Shown piece after piece: positions 9,048 to 17,439 of a DNA stretch of 64,000 nt. The stretch is from contig CAWIXN010000013.1 in assembly GCA_963840095.1 (NCBI GenBank), positions 558,001-622,000 on the forward strand, in the 5' to 3' direction. The translations under genes were made by a program, and so were the position numbers. The notes below the pieces were generated by a model. It searched no databases, was not told where the DNA came from, and saw only the letters and a list, made by a program, of their open reading frames with translations. Position 1 is the stretch's first letter; each line of letters starts with the position of its first letter. The stretch is from DATBGO01 sp963840095 (GTDB taxonomy: Bacteria; Actinomycetota; Actinomycetes; Streptosporangiales; Streptosporangiaceae).

Positions 9048-9611
9048 ATGCCGGAGCAGAGCATTGGCGGCGTGGACATTGCGTGGCTGGTACGGCGCGC
9101 TGCTAACGGGGACTGGTGGGCGTGGGAGCGACTGGTTGACCAGTACGCCAAGCTCATCTGGGCCATGACGCGCGACTTCAAGCTGGCGGAGAGCGACGCC
9201 GCCGACGTTGCCCAGGCGACCTGGCTGCGCTTGCTCGAGCACATCGACCGCCTCGAGTATCCGGCCCGGGTGGGCTCCTGGCTGGCGACCACCGCACGGC
9301 ATGAGTGCCTGCGCAGTGTGGCAGCCCGCAAGAAGATCGTGCTGGCCCATGATGACACCACGCTCAATGGTGTCCCCGCGCACGAGCCTGAGGTCGATGA
9401 GCGCCTGCTCGCTGAGGAACGCGCCCAGAAGGTTCGGGCCGCTCTGGGGCGCCTCCCCTGGCGCCATCGGCGGCTCATGGAACTGCTGATGGCAGATCCA
9501 CCAGCTTCCTATGCCGAGATATCTGACGAGCTAGGACTCCCGGTAGGCAGCATCGGCCCGACCCGCGGGCGCTGCCTGGCCAGGCTGCGCGTCCTGCTGC
9601 AGGCCTCCTGA
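9048..9611 (+). CDS. ECF-type RNA polymerase sigma factor
   Basis: This 187-residue sigma-70 family protein has region 2 around DAADVAQATWLRLLEHIDRL and GSWLATTARHECLR, and region 4 around SYAEISDELGLPVGSIGPTRGRCLARLR. It lacks regions 1 and 3, as in ECF factors. No anti-sigma gene is adjacent; the next gene is the first EPS gene, 350 bases downstream on the same strand. Control of that cluster is plausible but unproven. Start choice is uncertain: ATG 9048 is preferred, TTG 9024 is in frame, and neither has a strong ribosome site. Confidence 0.85.
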   Translation: MPEQSIGGVDIAWLVRRAANGDWWAWERLVDQYAKLIWAMTRDFKLAESDAADVAQATWLRLLEHIDRLEYPARVGSWLATTARHECLRSVAARKKIVLAHDDTTLNGVPAHEPEVDERLLAEERAQKVRAALGRLPWRHRRLMELLMADPPASYAEISDELGLPVGSIGPTRGRCLARLRVLLQAS

Positions 9612-9963
9612 GCGTGGTCCTCGCCGTCCGGGACCAGCGTCGGGGCTGGGGACGGGGCTGGGGATTAGGCGCGGCTCCCGCTGGCCCGCAACCAAGCAGG
9701 CCTCAGGCCGAGGTCCTTACTCGGGCAAATCGGCCGCTACCCGATCCTTCTAGGCGGATACCCGCTTATCCGATATAGAGCAGACGTATATGTGCGCAAA
9801 AAACGCCTATTTCAGTTAGCGAATAATATGCCGGAGAAACTAGTAACAGCGGTGAACCTCCCGGTATAGCCGCGCGTCTTCTCTTACACCAGACAAGTAG
9901 ACAGGCCCGGCTTGAAGGGGCCTCGCGCTTCTTGAGTTATCAGTTGTGCCCGCTGGGGGGTAG
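9612..9963 (+). promoter_or_regulatory. Leader region of the EPS locus with an 18-bp dyad
   Basis: This 352-base region has no gene. Its middle (9740-9850) is A/T-rich. The dyad CGGATACCCGCTTATCCG (9755-9772) is followed directly by TATAGA, which could be a -10 element. It is the likely promoter region for the glycosylphosphotransferase gene. The specific promoter boxes are not certain. Confidence 0.45.
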
Positions 9964-11466
9964 GTGCGAGTGGTCAGCGATGATGCGGCACGCAGCGTAG
10001 TGGCTGGTCAAGCATCTGTTGCCGAGTTGCGGCGCAGGGGCGGCGCGGCCGAGCGGCTAGCGGAGCGCAGCTCTGCCTTCTGGACCAGCTCATACCTGCG
10101 CAAGGCCATGCTTGTCGATACATGCTGCGGGCTGGCAGCCGGCCTAGTGGCATTCGAAGCCCGTTTCGGTAATGTGGGCTACGGCGCGTCGTCCTACCTT
10201 GTGTTCAGCCTAGCGCTGCCCCTGCTGTGGGTAGCCGCGGTCGGACTCGCCGGTGGTTATGATTCGCGGTTCATCGGCGTGGGCTCCGACGAATTCCGCC
10301 GCGTGCTGAACGCGGGCATGGGCCTGACGGCGGCCGTCGCGATCGCCTCCTACGCCGGCAACGTCGGCGTGGCCCGCGGCTACGTGGTCCTGGCGCTGCC
10401 CACTGCTACGGTGTTCGATCTGGCGGCCAGATACGCATTGCGCAAGCGGCTCCATACGCTCCGCAGCGCGGGCAGCTGCATGCGCAAGGTCGTCATCGTG
10501 GGGCACCGTGACGTCGCTGCGGACCTGACGGTCGCGCTGCGCCGCCAGACCTATCACGGCCTGTCGGTCGTCGCGGCCTGCGTAACGGGAGCCGGCCAGC
10601 ACCATGACATCGACGACATACCGGTCGTGGCCGGCCTCGGGACGGTCACTGAGGTGGTGAAGCAGTACGGCGCCGATACCGTCGCCGTGCTGGCCTGCCC
10701 GGAGATGAGCGGCGTCGGCCTTCGGGACCTGGCCTGGGACCTCGAGCGAACCGGAACCGACCTGTGTGTCGCGCCCGCGCTGCTGGACGTGGCCGGGCCG
10801 CGCACCACCATCAGGCCGGTGGCCGGGCTGCCGCTATTGCATATGGATCACCCGGAGTTCACCGGAGCGCGGCGGGTCATCAAGACGGCCTTCGATCGCA
10901 TCGCCGCGGCTGTCGCACTGCTGTTGGTCAGCCCGCTGATGGTGACCGTAGCCGCGATCATCCGGATCCATGATGGCGGGCCGGCATTCTTCCGGCAGGT
11001 CCGGGTCGGGAAGGACGGCCGGACCTTCACGCTCTGCAAGTTCCGCACGATGGTGGTCGACGCGGAGGCACGGCGACCCCAGCTCGAGGCGTCCAACGAG
11101 TCGAACGGCCTGATGTTCAAGATGCGCAGGGACCCGCGGGTAACGCCCGTCGGAGTGTGGCTCCGGCGCTGGTCGCTGGACGAGCTGCCGCAGCTGATCA
11201 ATGTGATGCTGGGCGACATGTCGCTGGTGGGCCCGCGGCCCGCGCTGCCCGGCGAGGCGGACAGGTACGGTGATCACGTACGCCGCCGCCTGGCCGTGAA
11301 ACCGGGCCTCACCGGCTTGTGGCAGGTCAGCGGCCGTTCGGACCTGTCCTGGGACGAGACCGTCCGCCTCGACCTGCGCTACGTGGAGAACTGGTCGTTC
11401 ATGCTGGACATGCAGATCCTCTGGAAGACCTGGTCGGCAGTGACGCGAGGCTCGGGCGCGTATTAG
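9964..11466 (+). CDS. Polyprenyl-phosphate glycosyl-1-phosphate transferase starting EPS synthesis
   Basis: This 500-residue protein has several N-terminal membrane helices, a CoA-binding-like middle (about 170-290) and a C-terminal bacterial sugar transferase domain from about 310. Signature segments are FFRQVRVGKDGRTFTLCKFRTM, split here as FFRQVRVGKDG and FTLCKFRTM, then RRWSLDELPQLINV, GDMSLVGPRPALP and KPGLTGLWQVSGRS. WbaP/PssY-type enzymes transfer a sugar phosphate to undecaprenyl phosphate and so begin each repeat unit. The GTG start follows a G-rich ribosome site. It is the first gene of the locus, now separated from the rest by an IS element. Confidence 0.93.
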   Translation: MRVVSDDAARSVVAGQASVAELRRRGGAAERLAERSSAFWTSSYLRKAMLVDTCCGLAAGLVAFEARFGNVGYGASSYLVFSLALPLLWVAAVGLAGGYDSRFIGVGSDEFRRVLNAGMGLTAAVAIASYAGNVGVARGYVVLALPTATVFDLAARYALRKRLHTLRSAGSCMRKVVIVGHRDVAADLTVALRRQTYHGLSVVAACVTGAGQHHDIDDIPVVAGLGTVTEVVKQYGADTVAVLACPEMSGVGLRDLAWDLERTGTDLCVAPALLDVAGPRTTIRPVAGLPLLHMDHPEFTGARRVIKTAFDRIAAAVALLLVSPLMVTVAAIIRIHDGGPAFFRQVRVGKDGRTFTLCKFRTMVVDAEARRPQLEASNESNGLMFKMRRDPRVTPVGVWLRRWSLDELPQLINVMLGDMSLVGPRPALPGEADRYGDHVRRRLAVKPGLTGLWQVSGRSDLSWDETVRLDLRYVENWSFMLDMQILWKTWSAVTRGSGAY

Positions 11467-11475
11467 GTACGGCCC

Positions 11476-11495
11476 CTTAGCTTGCCGTTTAACCT
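11476..11495 (+). repeat. Left target duplication and terminal repeat of the IS
   Basis: CTTAG (11476-11480) is the target duplication and CTTGCCGTTTAACCT (11481-11495) the left terminal inverted repeat. Confidence 0.85.
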
Positions 11496-13088
11496 CTGAC
11501 GTCCGCACATGCGGAGATCGTCGATCTTGTCCGGCGTGTCGCCGTGCTCTGAGACGGCCACCGCGTGATCATCTTCGGGTTCCTACCACAGAGCTCGAAG
11601 ATGAAGGCGGTGGCCGTGGCGTTCAGTATGGCGTGGCCGGAGGCCGCGGTCGAGCCGCTGCCGCAAGACGTTCAGGCCCGGGACCAGCTGGCGGCCTTCC
11701 GCAGGGAGCTGTACTGCTGCTTCACCGCGCGGGCGGATGCGCTGTTCGAGCAGGCGGAGGCGGTGCTGTGTGCCGAGGGGCCGGTGCGGACGCTCGCGGG
11801 CCTGTCGCTGGCGCCCGAGCACCGGCGCGGGCACGGGGCGCTGTATGACGCGGTCAATCATGGGCGGGCCGAGATCGGGCGGCTGCGCCGGGCGGTGGCC
11901 GGGCTGCCGCTGCCGCGGGCCGCCGATGGCCGCCTGATGCTGGCGGTGGATGTGAGCAACTGGCTGCGGCCGGGCGCGGCGACCAGCCCGGACCGGCTGT
12001 TCTGCCACGTCTACGGGCGGGGGAAAGGGACAAGCCCAGATGATCCCGGGCTGGCCGTACTCGGTGGTCGCCGCCCTGGAGCCGGGCCGCACCTCCTGGA
12101 CCGCGGTGCTGGACGCGGTCCGGCTCGGCCCCGATGACGACGAGACCGGGGTGACCGCCGCGCAGGTCCGCGAGGTCGTCACCCGGCTGATCGAGGCTGG
12201 GCACTGGAGCGAAGGCGACCCCGCCATCCTGGTCGTCTTCGACGCCGGGTACGACGTGACCCGGCTGGCCTACCTGCTCGCCGGCCTGCCCGTGGAGCTG
12301 CTGGGACGGCTCCGCTCCGACCGGGTGCTGCATTTCCCTGCCCCGCCGCGCGCGCCCGGCGCGACCGGCCGCCCGTCCCGGCACGGCCCCGAGCTCAAGC
12401 TCGCCGACCCGGCAAGCTGGCCGGGCCCGCCGGTCACCACGGTCACCCAGACGACCCGCTACGGCACCGCCGTGGCTCAGTCCTGGGACCGGCTGCACCC
12501 CCGGCTGACCAGCCGGGCCGCCTGGGAGCACCATGACGGCGAGCTGCCCGTCATCGAGGGGACCTTAATCCGGCTGGCCGTTGATCACCTGCCCGGCGAC
12601 CGCGACCCCAGGCCGGTGTGGCTATGGTCCTCCCGCACCGGCGCCAGCCCCGGCGATGTAGACCGCCTGTGGCAGGCGTTCTTGCGCCGGTTTGACCTCG
12701 AGCACACCTTCCGTCTGCTCAAGCAGACCCTCGGCTGGACCGCCCCCAGAATCCGCGATCCCCAGGCCGCTGACCGGTGGACCTGGCTGATCATCGCCTG
12801 CCACGCCCAGCTCCGCCTGGCCCGCGCGCTGGCCTCCGATCTCCGCCGCCCCTGGGAACGCCCCGCCGCCCCAGGCAGGCTCACCCCCGCCAGGGTCCGC
12901 CGGGGGTTTCGGAACATCCGCGCGATCACCGGCTGCCCGGCCGGTGCACCAAAACCCGGCAAGCCCGGACCCGGACGGCCGCCCGGCTCGAAGAACCGCA
13001 GCCCGGCCACCCGCCACGACGTCGGGAAGAACCCCAAAACGGACACGGCCAAGGCGGATGCCAAGAAGCAGAAAGGTTAAACGGCAAG
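11481..13088 (+). mobile_element. IS701-like insertion sequence with intact ends and target duplication
   Basis: The 1608-base element has perfect 15-base terminal inverted repeats, CTTGCCGTTTAACCT (11481-11495) and AGGTTAAACGGCAAG (13074-13088). CTTAG flanks both ends (11476-11480 and 13089-13093) as target duplication; the YTAR-like TTAG within it suits the IS701 family. The transposase stop codon lies inside the right repeat. The insertion is in the intergenic space after the first EPS gene. Confidence 0.88.
11565..13080 (+). pseudogene. DDE transposase of the IS, frameshifted
   Basis: The first frame (11565 to about 12036) ends the N-terminal half with the first catalytic Asp in LMLAVDVSNWLRPG. 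The second (from about 12037) carries VVFDAGYD with the second Asp and DLEHTFRLLKQTLGW with the Glu, then a Lys-rich tail. The halves join when one C is removed at 12036-12038, giving GRGKGTS followed by QMIPGWPYSVV, as in intact relatives of this transposase family. A +1 shift is not the usual -1 programmed type of IS elements, so this copy is probably inactive or the base is an error. Confidence 0.85.
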
Positions 13089-13093
13089 CTTAG
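13074..13093 (-). repeat. Right terminal repeat and target duplication of the IS
   Basis: AGGTTAAACGGCAAG (13074-13088) is the exact reverse complement of the left end, followed by the target duplication CTTAG (13089-13093). Confidence 0.85.
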
Positions 13094-13185
13094 GCCGGGC
13101 GTTCCAGGTGCGGTGCTCCAGGTGCGGTGCTCCAGGTCCGGTGTTCCAGGTGCGGGGCGCATATAGGCGGGACGCGCCGAGCGGA

Positions 13186-14328
13186 TCAGGCTGATCCGCT
13201 GGCCGTCTCCACGTCCACCCACCGGCCGCCTGCGGCCTCGACTTCGGGATAAGCCGCACGGACCTCGGTCAGCAGGTCCGCCAGGAACAGCAGCACCCTG
13301 TCCGGTGGGTCGGCGACGAGCTGTCCGGGGCTGACGACCGGGATGCCGGTGCCTGGCATCCGCATGCCCTGCTTGGCCGGTGAGGCATCTACCACCGCGG
13401 GCAAGAGCGTGCGATCCACTCCCGCCTGGCGCAACAGGGCGACCGCGCGCGAGGCAGCCCCGTATCCAAGGACCGTCTTCCCGGCGGACTGCTCGGCCAC
13501 GAGCCAGTCATGCAATCCGGCGGCCTGGGCCTGCGAGTCGGCCTGCAGTCGTTCGAGTACGCCCGGGTCACGGACCCCGGCCCGGGCGTCTTCGGCGAGC
13601 AGGGCCTGGACCGAGCCGTCCGGCCCGCGAGAAGCGCCTGAGGAAGCGCCGGGGTGAACGTCGGCGTCCCGGCGGGCGGCCAGCAGCACCGTACCGCCAT
13701 AGAGCTCGAACTTCCAGGCCGCGGCCGGGCTGAAGCCCGTCGCGGCCAGCATGGCGGTCAGGGCGGTCGTCGAGTAGTACGCGTAGTGCCCATGCCGCAG
13801 CGCGTTCCACTGGCCGCGCCGGATGATCGTGTCCAGCGAGTGGTACTGCAGCAGCAGCACTCCCCCGGCGGCGACCCGGGCAGTGCGCTCGGCGAGCGCC
13901 GCGGACTGATCCGCGCAGTGCATCAGACCGAAACAGTCGAGGATGACATCTGCCTGCTCGCCGCTGTTCACCTCCTTAAGACCCCGGCTGGCCAGCAGTC
14001 CAAGCCAGGAGCCACCGTGCGGGCTGCCGTACTCGGCGACCAGCCCACCCGGCGGCAGCAGCCCGGCCGCGGCGGCCCGCTCCACGGCGTCGGCCGCCTG
14101 GGCGGCCAGCGCGGCAGGCTCGGTACCCCTCGGCTCCTCGGGCACCGTGGGGTCGGCGACCAGCTGGGCCAGCCCGCATGACGAGCACAGCCACATCTGC
14201 AGCGGGTACACCGGGTCGGGGCCCGGGTCGTCGGATCGCGGGAAATAGTCGCAGGCCGGCTGCTCGCCCAGATCAAGCACCAGGTGGCCGGTCCCACCGT
14301 GACACGCCCGACAGACAGGCTCGCCCAT
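13186..14328 (-). CDS. Sugar C-methyltransferase-like protein with altered active site
   Basis: This 380-residue protein has the three-part layout of TylCIII/TcaB9-type enzymes. A four-cysteine zinc module (C6, C9 and C53, C56) precedes a SAM-binding-like middle and a C-terminal domain with GKTVLGYGAASRAVALL and PGTGIPVVSP. Two things are odd. The SAM loop reads VAEYGSPHGG instead of the usual E-x-G-x-N-D-G. The catalytic YHEH box is replaced by RHGH (in NALRHGHYAYYS), losing the Tyr and Glu. It may be a diverged enzyme or a pseudoenzyme. It starts with an AGGGG ribosome site and is divergent from the intact paralogue at 14669. Confidence 0.8.
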   Translation of the reverse strand: MGEPVCRACHGGTGHLVLDLGEQPACDYFPRSDDPGPDPVYPLQMWLCSSCGLAQLVADPTVPEEPRGTEPAALAAQAADAVERAAAAGLLPPGGLVAEYGSPHGGSWLGLLASRGLKEVNSGEQADVILDCFGLMHCADQSAALAERTARVAAGGVLLLQYHSLDTIIRRGQWNALRHGHYAYYSTTALTAMLAATGFSPAAAWKFELYGGTVLLAARRDADVHPGASSGASRGPDGSVQALLAEDARAGVRDPGVLERLQADSQAQAAGLHDWLVAEQSAGKTVLGYGAASRAVALLRQAGVDRTLLPAVVDASPAKQGMRMPGTGIPVVSPGQLVADPPDRVLLFLADLLTEVRAAYPEVEAAGGRWVDVETASGSA

Positions 14329-14668
14329 AAAAACCCCTTTTGACCCGAATTTGCGCCTGGATTGCTGCTATAAGACGCTCAGCCGCGTCCCAGAGATACC
14401 AGATTGCCGGGCCGAGTACCGGGCGGCGGGAAATTAGCGTCCCGGGGAACCTTGGGTCGGCCAACGGTGATGTTGGCCCCGAAGAAGCTGATGCCGGAGT
14501 AGCGCGTGGTAGTGATCTGACCGGTAAATACCGCTCCGGGACGCGTCAACCACTTGTCCGAGTTGGGCGTCTTCTTTGTGCGTGCAAGGCGCTGGTCAGC
14601 GCCCAGCCTGAACTGCCGCCAGCGCCGTGAGGCCGGTGCGGCGCCTTGATGATTGGGATGAGGGGGGC
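14329..14668. promoter_or_regulatory. Divergent promoter region between two methyltransferase genes
   Basis: This 340-base region separates divergent genes and should hold promoters in both directions. On the minus strand a TTATAG hexamer lies about 40 bases before the start. Toward the plus gene, the hairpin GGCGCTGGTCAGCGCC lies near 14590-14605. No known operator is recognised. Confidence 0.4.
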
Positions 14669-15901
14669 ATGTCGTCGCTACCTGAGTGCCGCTTGTGCGG
14701 CGCGGTCTTGACGCGCACGTTTGTCGATCTGGGGATGTCTCCGCTGTGTGAGAGCTATGTCCCCGCGGAGCGGCTCGATGAGGCCGAGGTCTTCTACCCG
14801 CTCCACGTGCGCCTGTGTGACTCCTGCCTGCTCGTGCAGCTCCCCGCTTACGTTTCGGGGGAGCATATTTTCTCCGAGTACGCGTACTTCTCGTCCTACT
14901 CCGACTCGTGGGTGGCGCACGCGAAGGCCTACGCGCAGACCATGATCGGCCAGCTCGGCCTGGGGCCGGGCAGCCTGGTCACCGAGGTGGCCAGCAACGA
15001 TGGCTACCTTCTGCAGCACTTCGCCGCCCAGGGCATCCCGGTGCTGGGCGTCGAGCCCGCGGCGAACGTAGCCGAGGCCGCCCGCTCGCGCGGGATCCGG
15101 ACCGAAGTCGAGTTCCTCGGGCCGCAGACCGGCGGCCAGATCGCCGAGCGACACGGGCGGGCTGACCTGGTGGCCGCGAACAACGTCTTCGCTCACGTCC
15201 CTGACATCCGCGGCTTCGCCGCCGGACTGCGGGCCCTGGTCAAGGACACGGGCCTGGTGACCCTGGAGTTCCCGCACCTGCTCCGCCTGATCGAGCGGCG
15301 GCAGTACGACACGATCTATCACGAGCACTTCTCCTACCTCTCCCTGCTGACCTCCTCCCGGGCCCTCGCCACCGCCGGGCTGCGGGTGGTTGACGTCGAC
15401 GAGCTCGGGACGCACGGCGGCTCGCTGCGCGTCCACGCCCGGCCGCTGGAAAGCGCCGGCGAGCCGACCACGCGCGTGAAGGCGGTCCTCGATGAGGAGG
15501 AGGCCGCCGGACTGCATACCGTGGCCGGCCATGAGGGCTTCGCCGGCGAGGTCTTCCGGATCAAGGCCGGGCTGCTGGAATTCCTGCTGACGGCGGCCAG
15601 GCAGGGCCGGTCTGTGGTCGGCTACGGCGCTCCGGGCAAGGGAAACACGCTCCTGAACCACTGCGGGATCCGATCGGATCTTCTCTCCTACACCGTCGAC
15701 CGGAGCCCGGTGAAGCAGGGCAAGTTCCTCCCCGGCACGCATATCCCCATCTATGCGCCCGAGCACCTGGCGGAGACTCAGCCTGACTACATCCTCGTCC
15801 TGCCGTGGAATCTCAGAGAAGAGATCAGCAAGCAGCTTGACTACGTCCGGTCCTGGGGCGGCCGGCTAGTTTTCCCGATCCCCGCGCTTGAAATCGTCTG
15901 A
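14669..15901 (+). CDS. TylCIII-type sugar C-methyltransferase
   Basis: This 410-residue protein has an N-terminal zinc module (CRLCG ... CDSC), a SAM-binding segment (TEVASNDGYLLQHF), the catalytic box DTIYHEHFSYLS and a C-terminal domain with GYGAPGKGNTLLNHCGI. Enzymes of this family add a methyl group to a carbon of a nucleotide-linked keto sugar. All catalytic landmarks are intact, unlike its divergent paralogue. The ATG at 14669 has an AGGGGGG ribosome site. It is followed after 16 bases by a nucleotidyltransferase gene, the first of four genes likely transcribed together. Confidence 0.9.
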   Translation: MSSLPECRLCGAVLTRTFVDLGMSPLCESYVPAERLDEAEVFYPLHVRLCDSCLLVQLPAYVSGEHIFSEYAYFSSYSDSWVAHAKAYAQTMIGQLGLGPGSLVTEVASNDGYLLQHFAAQGIPVLGVEPAANVAEAARSRGIRTEVEFLGPQTGGQIAERHGRADLVAANNVFAHVPDIRGFAAGLRALVKDTGLVTLEFPHLLRLIERRQYDTIYHEHFSYLSLLTSSRALATAGLRVVDVDELGTHGGSLRVHARPLESAGEPTTRVKAVLDEEEAAGLHTVAGHEGFAGEVFRIKAGLLEFLLTAARQGRSVVGYGAPGKGNTLLNHCGIRSDLLSYTVDRSPVKQGKFLPGTHIPIYAPEHLAETQPDYILVLPWNLREEISKQLDYVRSWGGRLVFPIPALEIV

Positions 15902-15917
15902 ATGTGGGGTATGAATC

Positions 15918-16736
15918 GTGAAGGTTGTCCTGTTCTGCGGTGGCCTGGGCATGCGGATGCGCGATGGCATCACCAACGCTCCGAAGCCCATGGCGATGGT
16001 CGGAGAGCGTCCGCTGCTCTGGCACGTGATGCGCTACTACGCACATTTCGGGCACACAGAATTCGTGCTGTGCCTGGGCTACGGCGCCTCGGCAGTCAAG
16101 GATTTCTTCCTGAACTACGACGAGACGAGGTCCAACGACTTCGCCCTGGAGAACGGCGCACGCGAGGTCAAGCTGTTCAGCACCGACATCTCCGACTGGA
16201 AAATCACGTTCGTTGACACCGGGCTCAATTCTCCGATCGGCGAGCGGCTGCGCAGAGTCCGTCGTTTCGTCGACGGCGAGGAGATGTTCCTGGCCAACTA
16301 TGCAGACGTCCTCACGAACACTTATCTTCCGCACATGATCGAGCGGTTCGAGGCCAGCAGCGCGGTGGCCTGCCTGCTCGCGGTGCCACCTCAGTCCTCC
16401 CACCACGTGGTGGACATTGACGACGACGGTTTCATCACCCAGGTGACCCCCATGCGGGACCTCCGTCAGTGGGAGAACGGCGGCTATTTCGCACTCCGGC
16501 CAGCGATCTTCGATTACCTTAACGAGGGCGAGGATCTCGTCGAGAACGTGTTTACCCGGCTGGTCCCGCAGCGACGCGTCCTCGCCTACCCGTGCAAGGA
16601 CTATTGGTCACCTGCCGACACCGTCAAGGAACGCGCGCAACTGGATGAGATGTACCACCAGGGGAACTGCCCCTGGATGGTATGGGACCCGGAACGGTCG
16701 GGCGTGATCGCGCCGTCCCTCCTGCCGTCAGGGTGA
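15918..16736 (+). CDS. Sugar-1-phosphate nucleotidyltransferase, glucose-1-phosphate cytidylyltransferase-like
   Basis: This 272-residue protein resembles RfbF: KVVLFCGGLGMRMRD at the nucleotide site, APKPMAMVGERPLLWHVM, then DWKITFVDTGL and the Asp-containing LANYADVL. The usual G-T-R loop is G-M-R here, a variant I associate with actinomycete relatives, so the nucleotide used is uncertain. It would activate a sugar for the neighbouring methyltransferase and deacetylase. It starts with GTG shortly after the methyltransferase stop. Confidence 0.82.
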   Translation: MKVVLFCGGLGMRMRDGITNAPKPMAMVGERPLLWHVMRYYAHFGHTEFVLCLGYGASAVKDFFLNYDETRSNDFALENGAREVKLFSTDISDWKITFVDTGLNSPIGERLRRVRRFVDGEEMFLANYADVLTNTYLPHMIERFEASSAVACLLAVPPQSSHHVVDIDDDGFITQVTPMRDLRQWENGGYFALRPAIFDYLNEGEDLVENVFTRLVPQRRVLAYPCKDYWSPADTVKERAQLDEMYHQGNCPWMVWDPERSGVIAPSLLPSG

Positions 16737-16743
16737 CCGGGGC

Positions 16744-17439
16744 ATGCTCCCATTGCAATTGACGACCCGCTCGCCCGGACCGCTATCGGTGCTTGCGATC
16801 GGCGCGCACCCGGATGACATCGAGATTGGCGCCGGCGGCCTGCTGCTCAGTCTCGCCGAGCGCCAGGGGGGCCTGCGGGCCGATTACGTGGTGCTGACCG
16901 GGTCGGCCGAGCGCCAGCTTGAAGCCCGCAGCGCGGCCAGCGCCTTCCTGCCGGGCGCGGAGGTGACCGTGCGGCTGTACGACCTGCCTGAGGGCCGGCT
17001 GCCCGCAGCCTGGGGCCAGGTGAAAGACGTCCTGGAAGAGATAGCCGCCTCCGGCGCGCCCGACCTTATCATCGCGCCGTCGTCGGGCGACGCACATCAA
17101 GATCATCGCAGCATCGGCGAGATCGTGCCCACGGTATTCCGCGACCAGCTTTACCTGGCCTACGAGATCCCGAAATGGGACGGCGACTTCGGCCGCCCAT
17201 CGACGTATTTCCCGATGACGGCCGATACTGCCCGGCGCAAGATCGAGCTCCTGCACAAGTGCTTCCCATCCCAGCGGCGCCGTGACTGGTGGGACGACGA
17301 GGTCTTCCTCGGCCTCGCCCGGCTCCGCGGCATGGAGTGCCGCGCGCCCTACGCCGAGGGCTTCAGCTGCGCTAAGTCGCTGATCCGCTGCGATCTCTTA
17401 TCACCTGATACGGCATTGGAAATGGGGGAACCCGCATGA
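16744..17439 (+). CDS. PIG-L family deacetylase
   Basis: This 231-residue protein has the zinc-binding motif GAHPDDIE at about residues 20-27 and DAHQDH at about 117, as in the LmbE/PIG-L family that removes acetyl groups from N-acetyl sugars. The gene starts seven bases after the nucleotidyltransferase and its stop overlaps the next start (ATGA). Context suggests it deacetylates a nucleotide-linked or lipid-linked amino sugar of the EPS repeat. Confidence 0.9.
   Translation: MLPLQLTTRSPGPLSVLAIGAHPDDIEIGAGGLLLSLAERQGGLRADYVVLTGSAERQLEARSAASAFLPGAEVTVRLYDLPEGRLPAAWGQVKDVLEEIAASGAPDLIIAPSSGDAHQDHRSIGEIVPTVFRDQLYLAYEIPKWDGDFGRPSTYFPMTADTARRKIELLHKCFPSQRRRDWWDDEVFLGLARLRGMECRAPYAEGFSCAKSLIRCDLLSPDTALEMGEPA

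Noticed and set aside
12030..12045. Programmed frameshift in the transposase
   Set aside because: IS elements usually use -1 shifts on A or T slippery runs. This is +1 at a short C run with no stimulatory structure seen.
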